The translations under genes and the position numbers were made by a program. The notes beneath the pieces are model-generated. The model was not told the origin of the DNA, searched no databases, and was given only the letters and a program-made list of their open reading frames with translations. DNA of 64,000 bases from Yamagishiella unicocca (taxonomy: Eukaryota > Chlorophyta > Chlorophyceae > Chlamydomonadales > Volvocaceae): assembly GCA_003116995.1 (NCBI GenBank), contig BDSL01000009.1:744001-808000 (forward strand), written 5' to 3'. The stretch's first letter is position 1. Every line of letters begins with the position of its first letter. Positions 1-10,656 of this stretch are shown in pieces.

Positions 1-641
1 GCCTGGCTCCTATGTACTACAGGTAAAGCTTCGCTGAACCTGTGCACTTGAGTTGGACACGCATGTTGTTGACCTCTGCGGTCTTTAACACAGGGGCGCC
101 GCAGCAGCAATCATCGTCTACGACATCACCAGCCCTGACTCTTTTACACGCGCGAAATCCTGGGTTCGCGAGCTCCAGCGGCAGGGTAACCCGGCCATGA
201 TTATGGCTCTGGCAGGTGGGCAGTGGTGAAGGCAACGGGTGAATTTGCCCCCTGCGACACAAATAATTCCCCTCAGATAGTAGCCTGAAAGCGATGCAGG
301 GAGTCAGCATCCACTCCTGTTTCGTCCATTACCCGCTCCGTTATTTGGGAGGGGAGTTAGGCTCTGAACTACTACCGATTGCCCCGGGGTTCACAGGGAA
401 CAAGGCTGACCTTGAGAGCCAGCGCGCCGTCACGGCGGAGGAGGCACAGGCGTATGCTGCGGAGAATGGGTTGCACTATCTGGAGACGTCCGCCAAGACT
501 GCGGCTAACGTCAATGAGCTCTTCGAGGAAATTGCTCGGAAACTCCCCAAGCCTGAGGTGGCACCGCGGCCTCCGCAGGGTGGCATCGTGCTGTCGGAGA
601 ACCAGCAGGGACAGGATCGCAAGAAAGGCACATGCTGCTAG
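1..641 (+). CDS. Rab5-type small GTPase, 3' part (5' end outside window)
   Basis: Exons 1..22, 94..215 and 397..641, joined in frame, give about 128 residues up to a TAG stop. The visible part starts in switch II (SLAPMYYRG), continues into the strand IIVYDIT, and contains the guanine-specificity motif GNKADL and the ETSAK motif. It ends in GTCC, a double-cysteine tail for geranylgeranylation. This is the C-terminal two thirds of a Rab of the Rab5/RABF (early endosome) group. The first exons, with the P-loop and effector loop, lie before position 1. Introns 23..93 and 216..396 have GT..AG ends. Rab5-type is favoured over Rab11 or Rab8 because of the APMYYRGA and GNKADLE wording, but the exact class needs the missing N-terminus. 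Confidence 0.93.
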
Positions 642-3159
642 CCCAGTCGCTGTGCGCAGGGGTCGGGTGATGCAGGGATGTGTCTTGCATATTTTGAATG
701 CTCCGAAGTGTAGTTGCGCCTTGCATGAACTGCTTGCATTTTTTGAGACTCCAGCTAGGAGGCGGATTCCTACCAGGGGGAAGTTGTTGCGAGGGAAACG
801 GAAACCCATCTGCCCCACTGGTTGCCTGGATGGGTCTGAAGCAGGCATGTGCTCAAGTCCCTGAATGAATGAAATGATGACAATGAGACAGTTATGGCTT
901 ATACTGTTTTGTTTATAGTTGTAGACTGCGGCCCAGTCTGTAGACTGTGACGCTGCAACCCTGCTGGCTGAGGCGCCTTTTAATCTAAGCAAAAATTATC
1001 GAGCGAGGACGAGACGTATGGAAGAGCGACTGGCCGTTGGTTGGCAGTCAAGTAGGATCTGATGTTCGTTACTCCGGTACAGGAACGCGCCCTCTGCGTG
1101 CCAGAAGCCGGCTGCGCTGGACGTTTCTGGGCATAACTATGAGGGACCCGTCCTCATGCGGCAGAGGTTGTGCCTGAAGCCGGAATGGCGCCTCTTGTAT
1201 CTTATAGCGGCTGTATCTGTGGTTTTCTCAACGCCGATGGGTTTCGTTTGAACAAGTATGCCATACCAGTGTAGGCCTTGTGACTTCCAAAGCCCTTCCG
1301 ACAGGTCATCCGTGCCTTGCTTCATCCCTTGGATGCAAGGAAAAACGCGACCATCGGAAGGTCGTCAGCAGCAGTCTTGAAACGGCTTACCAGCCGTGGA
1401 AACTGGAAAGCCATACCAAATCTCCCCTGTGAGGAACGCTCGTCCGTAGCGACCGTTCTCACTCTGATGGTACCCAATTTCGGAGCAGGCTAACGCACGT
1501 GCGCATCTTTGCAGTGTCTGGGTGACCCAGTTAGCCGCTGCCGGGATGGGGCGACGCCATTGCTGGCGCTTCAAGGCTTAACCTGCGAAAGGCCTGATAC
1601 GGTCATCCGTTTTCCTTCTAAATTATTGAAGTCCCACCCAAGCTTTTATAACACCTCAGCTGCGTTCTTTTGGTTCCCCGCAACAGTGGCTCAATCTATT
1701 GAGGCAGATTGAGGAAGAATACGTGGGGGCGGTTCCAGCTGGTAACACCCACGAACACAACCTTCCCGATTGCCTGGAACAATTTTATTCCCTGAACGCA
1801 ACGAAAAGTTCATAGCCCAATCAGCAAACGGAGCATAATTCAATTACGCAAGCGCCGGGATGCAAGCCTCACATCAGGGCCGCCTTCGTGGGGACCGACC
1901 ATTCATCGCCATATTAGCAAGGAGGCTTGCGCCGCGTCTGATCAGTTCAATGGCGCTTGGGTGGTCCCGCGCGCAAACAAACGCCCTTGAACTTCAGCAG
2001 TCCCTCAAAGAGGCAGTAGTCTAAACATGCCATCCTTACCGCGTGTTGATACGCATTCGCGTCTTGCACCGCGCTAGGCCGGCACAGGGAAAATCAACCC
2101 AAACAATCCGCCTCTCCACGCACGAGCCTACAGCCAAACCCGTTGCAACGACGTGACGGATGCGCAAGATGTGTAGGCTAACGGACACTCAAGATGTGTT
2201 GGCCAGTGAGCATGCCCTTACTGCCAAGTGCATTGGAACGATATGCGCAATCCACAAGTTGCGCAACTCGTAAGCCAACAGCGATGCGAAGGGGAGGTGT
2301 ATCAATACATGATACACCTACCGCCGGCAAGCCAGTTAGCTACCGGCATGCCGTCTCTCGTCGCAACCCCATGTAATAGGCACACAGGCTACACCGTCAC
2401 AGCAACCGTCAGGCGCTGGAGACCGTCGCCAGCAACTTCTTGCCGCCACAACAAGCACACATACAAAAACCACCCCTCGCCCTTCCATGACCCCAGCTAA
2501 CAGTTTCGTCTCAAGGCTTTGGCCAAATTGGCTTCCTAGAGCCACCTTAATCCGGTGGCAGATGCGCTGGCGTGAGACTGTAGTAATCTCGTTCTATGTT
2601 CCAGTACCCTTCCGCGCGTCAACGCCCCCATGCTCATGTCACCGATACGTCCGTCAGTCCAGTCAACAGTCAAGGGCGGCCTGGTGCGGCAGTTCACGAG
2701 TCCGCCTTCACCCCAACGGCGATGTTGGCGACCTGCACGGATACATGCCACACCGGGCCAGGTAAATTCCTCGTTGGCCAGCTTCGTGCCAGGTGCGCAA
2801 TTGCAGCGTGTGCCTTCAAAGGCCGGAAGTGCAACGTTTGCTAACCTACTGCACTGGCTAAGCTACTGCACTGAGTGTGCGTAAGCAGGCAAATCAGCTA
2901 AACGTCCAAATCGCTTGCTTGGTCTAAAGCATTGCCAATCGCACAGCCATAAGGCTATCCGCCTTTCCCAGGCTCGTGCATTGAAGTGCAGCTGCTGCTA
3001 CAAGCCCGACTGCCCTCCGGGGCGCAATCGATCTTCGCACGCCCCGCATCGAACCTCGATATCATGTGGGACCGCGTTTCCACTCCAGTGGTAGCATCGC
3101 CCCATTGAACACACGCTGCGTCTGCTCGCAACTAAGTTGCATACTGCACCAATGCCCTC
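642..3159. other. intergenic stretch, no gene recognised
   Basis: This 2.5 kb holds the 3' UTR of the Rab gene and the region downstream of the minus-strand LSD1-type gene. All open frames are short (under 100 codons), lack recognisable domains and have no convincing splice partners. A minus-strand segment at about 1900-2070 has a few protein-like runs broken by stops and frame changes. It could be an old transposon or pseudogene remnant, but I cannot name it. Confidence 0.5.
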
Positions 3160-4036
3160 CTAGTTGCAAGTACAAGGACGGCCGCCGAGGGTTTCAGGCT
3201 GCCGCCCCGCCCTGCCCCGTACCTCGTTGCCTCTCTCATCATACGATGGCGGGTTCTCCACAACGACCGTTTGCGTCGGCTTGGGTCGCGACGGTTGCTG
3301 CGACCCGTTGGCGCCCGCTGTAGCCGTTGTGACCGGCGTGACGTAGTGGCACACCGAGCACTTGACGCTCTGTGCCCCTAGTGGATACATCAGCATAATG
3401 CTGCAGCCGTTGCACACTAGGTGGCTGTACGCGGGAACCTGTGAAACGTAGCGCGGGAGCGGCCGTGTCGTGGGTCCAGGCAGCAACGGGCAGGACCACG
3501 CCTTGTCCAGTCCCACCTGCCTCCAGCCCCTCCTCATCTCCTCCTTCCCATGTGCATGCCCATCCCGTCGCTTCACGCCGCTCACTGGGCTTTCAATACG
3601 CACGAAGCTTGTGTTCCGCGACACACACACCGTAGCCTAGTCGGGGTAAGGTGGCTTCGAAGGGCCCCGCCACATCAGCATAGCTTGGGTCTAGTATAAT
3701 TCCCTCTGACAGCTATGGCCACAGCCCCGCACCTGGGTCACGCCGTGGCACATGGAGCATTGGACGCTTTGGGCGCCGCGGGGATACGATAGGAGCACCC
3801 GGCACCCGTTGCAAACGATTTGTGCGCTGTCCGCCCCTGCTGACGCCGGGGCTGATGTAATATGCTGACATCTCGAGCACCGCACGTTGGAAGCACCCTG
3901 CAGTTGACATAGTTAGCTTCCAAGGTCTCGAACCCTCCTCACAAAGTCGTAGGCAATGGTCAGGAAATACCTGAGGGTACATTAGGAGCACTTGACATCC
4001 GCCACAGACCAAGTGGCCTTGCGTCGGAGCAGCCAT
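3160..4036 (-). CDS. LSD1-type zinc-finger protein, three fingers
   Basis: Exons in reading order: 4036..3971, 3897..3733 and 3438..3160, all phase 0, giving about 169 residues. Three LSD1-type fingers of the form CxxCxxxLxYPxGAxxVxCxxC are visible. The first is split by intron 1 (VCGGCQVLLMYPQ, then GASNVRCSRC). The second is IVCNGCRVLLSYPRGAQSVQ followed by CSMC. The third is LVCNGCSIMLMYPLGAQSVK followed by CSVC. A C-terminal VENPPSYDERGNEV tail is also typical of plant LSD1/LOL proteins, which act as transcriptional or scaffold regulators of cell death and stress. Plant LSD1 is of similar length (about 180). The last 20 residues after GNEV look unlike the family, and a possible donor (gag|gtacgg) lies there, so the true C-terminus may be in another small exon. 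The gene is divergent from the SUN gene. Confidence 0.88.
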
Positions 4037-4507
4037 ACTGCCTGCGCGAAGCAGCCGTGCGTTCACTATGCCGAGCCGCAGGAGGAGAGCATTAAGTCCT
4101 GGTTTTGCTGGACGTACCGTTATGGGGATATTGAGGCATGGGATACATCGACATTGTCGCTAGCTTATCGTAGAAGTTTCCTTAGCAAGGGGACCAGGGT
4201 GAGTAGGGCGCAGGCAGAACAGTACTAAACCTCAAAATTATACTATATAGAGGTAAGGAATTTAATGTTTACAAGTTGAAGCCTTCAGGACGTTGCTGGA
4301 GAAGGAGGATGTCGGTGAATGGCCGAGCATAACAAACATCGGTCTCAATCCGCAATCATACAGTTCATGACCAACACTTTCAGTCAACAGCGCTTTACTT
4401 TTTCTCTCATGCTTATTTGATGCCAACATCAACACCCTCGTTGTTCACTCTACAGCATTTGAGCTTCGTGCTGTCTTGATCACAAGCCAAGATCGTTAGC
4501 GCCACGT
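4037..4507. promoter_or_regulatory. divergent spacer between LSD1-type gene and SUN gene
   Basis: About 470 bp separate the LSD1-type start (minus) from the proposed first SUN exon (plus), so both promoters should lie here. I see no clear TATA box or other named motif. Confidence 0.4.
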
Positions 4508-7500
4508 ATGCAACCTCATATCCTTAGACTGGCTAGTTTCCTCGTGCTCGCCTTGCTGGCGGCTGCTGTGGACGTAGGCAAGTAGAGCAACAACCCCGTG
4601 GTCGGCAATACTACGCTGTTTCTGCGTTAATTGCGCGCGTTTCCATCTTTCCAGGCACATTAGAGGGTCGTGGTCCTGACTCACTGGGTGACTGCGTAGA
4701 AGGGGTAAGTCTGCGCAGCGCGACATCTTGCCGTTCCTTTGTTGGCGATGCAAGCTGCCCTCGAAGCATTTTCGTAGCATCGTCTACATCTTGAAGAACT
4801 GCACGACTACTGCAGACTAATGCGGGCTTTGGCGGGTGGCGACGTTGGTCTCCCCTTAGAGCACATACACATCCTCAGTGACGCCAAAGGGTTTTTTCGT
4901 GTCTCTTGCACAAGTATCACCGTGCTGTGCAACTCTGCACAGCTTGTACTTTCCTGTGTGCGCACGCCGGCGGTTTGAACGTAAGCGCTAGTATCCAGCT
5001 AACACGCTGCGGCATGCACGCCGCTTCGTCTACCACGGGCAGTTGCTTCCGACATTTTCCCAAACCCAGTTCCACGTGGCCCTGATCAACACACGGGCCT
5101 TGTGCCTTGTGCGCTGCAGAGCTCTACTCCCAGCGCCAACCAAGACGCCGCCCCCGCTCAAGCCCCGCCAGCTGGGCAGCGAGCGAACCCCGCAGATGCA
5201 TGCAGCTCAGCAGCCTTGTGCATGGCGTCTGGCGCAAATGGAGTAGCCAGTTGTACCGACACTGGCGGCATCAGCAGCGGCGGGATCAGCGCTTCAGACG
5301 CCTTGCCTTCGACACCAGAAGCAGCAGCATCAGCGCATGAACGTCTGGGAGGCACTGTGACCGGGCCCATTGGCACTGCTGGTAGCCCAGCAGGGTTGGC
5401 GGTCCAGGGAGGCTGCAGCGACGCTGATGGCTCAGCCCGTAGCCCTCCATTGCAGCAGCAGCAGCCCCAGCACCAGCAACCACATCAGCAGCAACAGGTC
5501 TGGCCACAGCAGCCTACCCAGCAGCTCACCCAGCAGCCTACCCAACACCAGCAGCAACAGCTGCAGCGTCCCGAAGGTGACTGCATGGAGGCCAGCGTGC
5601 AGCCCCATGGCGCCTCCAATGGGGGGCTACTTGGCGGGGACGCGGATGCCACCTCAGGCGCCACCGGGGATGCCACCTCAGGCGCCACCGGGGAGCATCC
5701 ACACGGTTCTGCAGCCCTCGCAGGCGGGCAACCGCAACCAGCACCTGCAGCACCCGCAATACCTGCAGCAGCTGCAGCGGCCGCCGCCCTATCCACGGCT
5801 GGGCACGAAGCGGTGCCGCCAACCACAACCACCGCACGACAACACCAGGAGCACGTCCCTCCGCATGCTACGCAGCAGCAGCAGCAACCGCCGCCGGCAC
5901 AGGCCCCTCCGCACCAGCACCCGGATGCCGCGGCGAGTCCTGCTGCGCCGCCAGGGACACATCCGCAGCAGCCGACGCCGGCATCGGCACCGACGCCGCC
6001 ACAGCCGACGCCGTTACAGGCAGCCGCGCAGCCCTCGCAACCCGAGCAGCGGAAGCGCAGCTCACACACTGCGATCCCCAAGCCCGACGAGTTTGTGTTG
6101 TCCATGCCCATGCCCACCTCGGACCTGTCGGTGGGGGTGCTCGCCGGTGGGGCAGCCGGGTCGGCTGGCGCCCCGGCCGGAGGGCTTGCTGGAGAGGACG
6201 TGTTCGTGGATGGGTACGCTACTGGGTCAGGTGGGCTGGTGGGAGATACGGAAGGACGCCTCGCTGCCGGGGAGTCTGGACTGGGCGTCACTGCTGGCCA
6301 GGATCCCAGCGCGAGCGGCGGCGGTGGCGCCGCCGGTGCCGGCGGCGCGGCAGTGGCGCCGGGCAAAATGGCCGACGCGGAGGAGGAGGAGGAGGAGGAG
6401 GGCCGCAAGATCAACTTGGCGGCGTCCTCTGATGGCGCCAGCATCGTAGCGGCGAACAAGGAGGCCAAGCGGTCGGAGCGCCTCATCGACGGCGACGACG
6501 ATTCCTACATGAAGAACGCCTGCTCCTCGCCCAAGTGGGTCATTGTGGAGCTCTCGCAGCTGGGCCGCGTGGACGAAATCAAGCTCACGATGAAGGAGAT
6601 GTACAGCTCCCGCGTGCGTGACTTCGTGGTCAAGGGCCGCCAGTCGCACCCCAAGAAGGACGGCCTGACGGACTACGCCAGGGGGCTGGACCTGGACAGC
6701 TGGCAGCTGCTGGGGCAGTTCAATGCGGAGAACCGCAAGGGCAGCCAAGTGTTCCGCCTGCCGCGCAAGGCGAGGGTGCGGTACCTGCTGCTGCAGGTGC
6801 TGTCGCACTACGGCACCGATGAGATGTGCGCGCTCAACAGCATGGAGGTGCGAGGCGTCACGGCTGCGCAAGAGCTGGAGGCGGCGCTGTCACGGCCGCT
6901 CAACACGCCGCCCGCCTCGGCGGGTGTGCCAGCAGCTGCGGCGGCGGCGGCGCGCGCCGCGGCGCACCTGGCGGCCGGGGCGGCGGCGGCGGCAGCGGCG
7001 GCGGTGGCGGCGGCGGCGGCTAGCCAGGAGGCTATACCGCTGTTGCCGGTGCAGCCAGCTGCCGGCCAGCAAGCGAGTGCCCTGGCCCCGGGACCATCAG
7101 CGGGGCAAGAGGCGGGGCAAGCGGCCGCAGCGCAGCACCAACAGCAGCACCAACAGCAGCACCAGCACCAGCAGCAGCAAGGGGGAAGTAACGGGGTTGC
7201 GGCCGTGTGGACATGCAGCGATGGCGCTGAGGCAACAGCGGTGAAAGGCGGGGCCGCATCTGTCAGCAGCCAGACTGATCCGGTTGGCCAACAGGTCGAG
7301 TCGGCGCCAGCGACGGAGGCGGCGGCGGCAGCAGCTGGCCACGGCGGCGCCGTCGGGCCACCGGCGCCGGCGGTCAGCTGCGATGCGACTCCTGATGTCG
7401 CCGCCACCCAAGGAGCGCCCGCAGCGCCCGCAGCCTCACACACCCCGGCAGCAGCTGCAACTGGCCCCGTGAGCCCCCATTTCGCAGCTTCAGGCGCGGT

Positions 7501-9888
7501 GCCGGAGGCGCTCAGCGGCGCAGCAAAGCCAGCTGGGGAGGCGGCGGACTGCAGCAACGGCAAGCCGCAAGGCGAGCAGAGCGAGCCCTACCCCTCCGTT
7601 GAGGCGGCCACAAGCGGAGCCGCCGCCGCAGCGCAGCCTCCACCGGTGGCGGCGCCCGACGTACCCGAGGTCGATGCCGGGCGGGAGCTGCCGGGTCCCG
7701 CTGAGGTGCAGGTGCATGCCCTCGGCCCCGGTCCCAGTCCTGCCGAGCCGCCACACCCGCCCCCAGCATGTGCAACAGCCGCTGCGCCACCCGCCGCTGC
7801 TGCCGCCGCCGCTCCTGATGCTACTCCCAACGCCTTCACGGCGCCTTCGGCGCCGTCCGACCCTGCTGGTGCTGAAACCGCATCCCTGGAGGTGCAGCCG
7901 GGCAGCCAGCAGGCAGGCGCCACCGCCGCAGCACCGACCGCGGCCGCACCTGGAGGGGCCGATGGTGCCACAGGGGGCGACGGCAGCGCCGCTTGCGAGA
8001 AGAAAGCCTCCGGGGCCGGGCCGACGGCGTCGACTGGGCCGCCGAGTGAGGGCTCCTCGTCCAGTGGCCTTCCCGCCCCCAGTGCTCTTTGCCCGGAAGC
8101 TGCCAAGGGAGCGGCGCAGGGCACCAACGCAGCTGCGGCTGCTGCGGGTGCGCCTCCGCCGGCAGCAGCAGCAGCAGCTCCACTGAACGCGCAGACCGCC
8201 CCACTGGAGAACGTAACGGGAGCAGGGGAGGGAGCAGAAGGAGCCGCTCCTGCGGGGGAGGTCCCCCGGGCTGCAGAGGAGGGAGTGGTGGCGGCAGGGC
8301 AGGAGGGGGTCGGTGGCAGCTCGGCTATGGAGGGGTCTGTGCAGGGGATATGGGCAGGAGCGGAGTCCCAGGCCGCTACCGGCGGAGCCGGGCTGTCGGC
8401 CGGGCCCAGCGACTCTGTGGGCGAGCAGTCGGGCTGTGGCGGGGCCGCTGTTCAGGGCGCACCGCTGCCGGCGTCTGATTCCGTCGGCGCGGCTGCGGGG
8501 CTGGGGACTGATGTGGGCCATACGCAGGTGGCGGCCGCGGCGGGGGCTGCCAGCTCGGGAGCATCACCATCACCGTCGCCGGCGTCCTCTGGGCCAAGTG
8601 TCGGGGCTGGGGTACCTCAGCCCGCTGCCAACGGAGGCGCCAATCCAGCAACGGCGATACCAATGCCCGCGGCCGTGGATGGCGGTGCAACTGACCAGAT
8701 GCTACCGCCGGCGCAGCAGCAGCCGGCCCCGGCGACTACGGCGACACAAACGTCTTCCCTGCCCCTCTGCCCCCCAGCCACCACCACCAACACGCCAGCC
8801 CCTGCAGCTGCCTCGGCCCCGTCCGCGGCCGCCCATGCAGCACCCCCGCACACGGCAGGCAGCCTGCCACCGCCGACACCGCTGGCGGCAGCGCCGCCTG
8901 ACGCCTGGTCCGCGCCGCCGCTGCAGTCCTCCCAGCCCCCGCTCAACCTGAACGGACACGGGGCCCCCTCAGGCGCTGCTGGTGTGCCCACGCCCGTGCC
9001 CTCCCTGGACACGATTTTGTCCATGATGGACGGCGGGTCAGCCAGCAAGCCGCGGGTGGCTGGCAACCTGTTCGACGTGATCAAGCAGGAGATGGTGATG
9101 CTCAAGCTCAACCAGACCCGCCTGTGGGGATACATCCAGGCGCTGGTGGACGCACTCAACGCTCGGCACGCGGAGCTGGAGGCGGACTCGCAGGCGATGG
9201 AAGACAAGGTGTGGGCGAAGGGCGAGGGGGGCAAGCGTTTCGGAAGCGAAGTTGGGCCGGGAGGGGCTCTGCGCCCATAGCTGAGGGAATACGGGTGGCT
9301 GCGACTTGTGCGGCGACCGGGCGCATCCCCTCGCCCTGCCCGCCCGGGCTGCCGTACTTGACACGTGCGACGTGCTGGCCCGCTCCTGGCATGCCCCATC
9401 TCGCGTGCGTTTGAAAGGAGGCTGCTAGAGAAACATGGGGTTGTCCTGAACGTCTGGCGCCACTTCCCTCGTCGTTGGTGTTTTCCTCCGTTCCCCAGAT
9501 GACCCTGCTGGACGCCTCCCTAGCCACCGTGACAGCCCAAGCAGTGGACCGCGCCACTCAGGCGTCGATCGCCCCGCTAGCAGCCATGTCGGAGCGAATA
9601 GCTGAGCTGGAGGCGCGAGCTGGACGAGCCGAGGCCCTCGGCGCTGCCGTACTGCTGTACAGCGCTGCCGTACTTGGCGCAGCGGCCTCAGCAGGCTTGG
9701 CGGGCGGCCGCTGGCGTGTGGTGAGCTGGCTGGTGGCGCTGTTCAGCGTGGCTAACGGCGTGGTTGGGTTGGCGTTGCACGGTGGCTTGCTGCGCGGCAC
9801 GCTGGTTGGGTATGGTCAGGCGGTGGCGGGGAATGCGACACGGCTGCTGGCGCAGGCGGCAGACGATGTGCGGCGCTGGAGACCTTGA
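4508..9888 (+). CDS. mid-SUN (SLP1-like) membrane protein with very long low-complexity regions
   Basis: The secure exons are 5120..9208 and 9499..9888 (junction EDK|MTLL). A likely first exon is 4508..4573, whose 22 codons form a hydrophobic leader (LASFLVLALLAAAV) ending at gac|gtaggc in matching phase. The sum is about 1514 residues. The SUN domain is at about residues 450-605 (nt 6403-6870), with KWVIVELSQLGRVDEIKL, MYSSRVRDFVVKG, the WQLLGQF core, and RYLLLQVLSHYGTDEMCALN. This is the mid-SUN type of SLP1/SUCO and plant SUN3-5, which sit in the ER or nuclear envelope. About 700 residues rich in Ala, Pro, Gln and Gly follow. The C-terminus has a short coiled coil (about 9050-9200) and two membrane segments (AVLLYSAAVLGAAASAGL and VSWLVALFSVANGVVGLAL), as expected for mid-SUN proteins. 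The first exon, and whether another small exon lies at 4574-5119, are less sure. Confidence 0.87.
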
Positions 9889-10656
9889 TGGGTGGAATCC
9901 TGGAGTTAACAGTGCAAGGCTGAAGGGCGAAGGGTGCATTAGGTGAGAAAGAAGAGTATATTGCCGAGTGCATTGTGTACAGTTCGGCAGGGTTAATGCG
10001 TTAATCTGTCCGTAACCACCAGCAAAATTCCTGCTGCGATTCACGTGTCATGTGTTTTTTACCATTGAGTTCTGGGATCGGTTCTATCCACAGTGAAATC
10101 GAAGATAGCGCTAAGCAGAGGCCCATAGAAATCGCTGTAGGTGAGCTCCAGTGACTGGGCGTGGAATCTTATTCATGGGCAGGACATTGGCGGGAGGACG
10201 GGTTAGCGTGTGGGTATGAGAGGCAGCAGCGCAGGTCGGATAGCGACGTCTCTATGGCAATCAAGCTCGGAGCGTAGATTAGGAGGGGGCTTCCGGAAAA
10301 CGGAAGAAGGCAGGTGTCGGGGGCTCAACATATTGCTGTTGTACGGAATGGTCGGTGAGCAGATGCCACGGCACACTCTTTCGAAATCATTTAAGGTGAA
10401 TTTCCTCGCTTTATTTATCCCAAAATTGATGCTGTCCTTGCATCCACATACGCCAATATACCAAGAGAAAGGTTTGCAGCTTACCTCCATGAAGTCTGGA
10501 GTGTAGCTAAAGGTTGTGTAGCTTATAACCAATTAAACGATACTTCAAAACAAAACTGGAATCTAATTTCCAAAAGTGTCGCACTACGATCGCACGAGGC
10601 TACCGGTATAACCCAATGCGCGCACCGACTCCATAGACGCATCGTTCACCCCTAGG
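9889..10656. other. spacer between SUN gene and Aven gene
   Basis: This 770 bp holds the SUN 3' UTR and the Aven promoter. I find no coding exon and no clear TGTAA signal. Confidence 0.5.

Noticed and set aside
5485..6486. 333-codon minus-strand open frame over the SUN gene
   Set aside because: Cys/Ala/Gly/Ser-rich shadow of GC-rich codon repeats on the plus strand, where a recognisable SUN domain lies. No domain of its own.
7490..8521. 343-codon minus-strand open frame
   Set aside because: Arg-rich antisense shadow of the same SUN low-complexity region.
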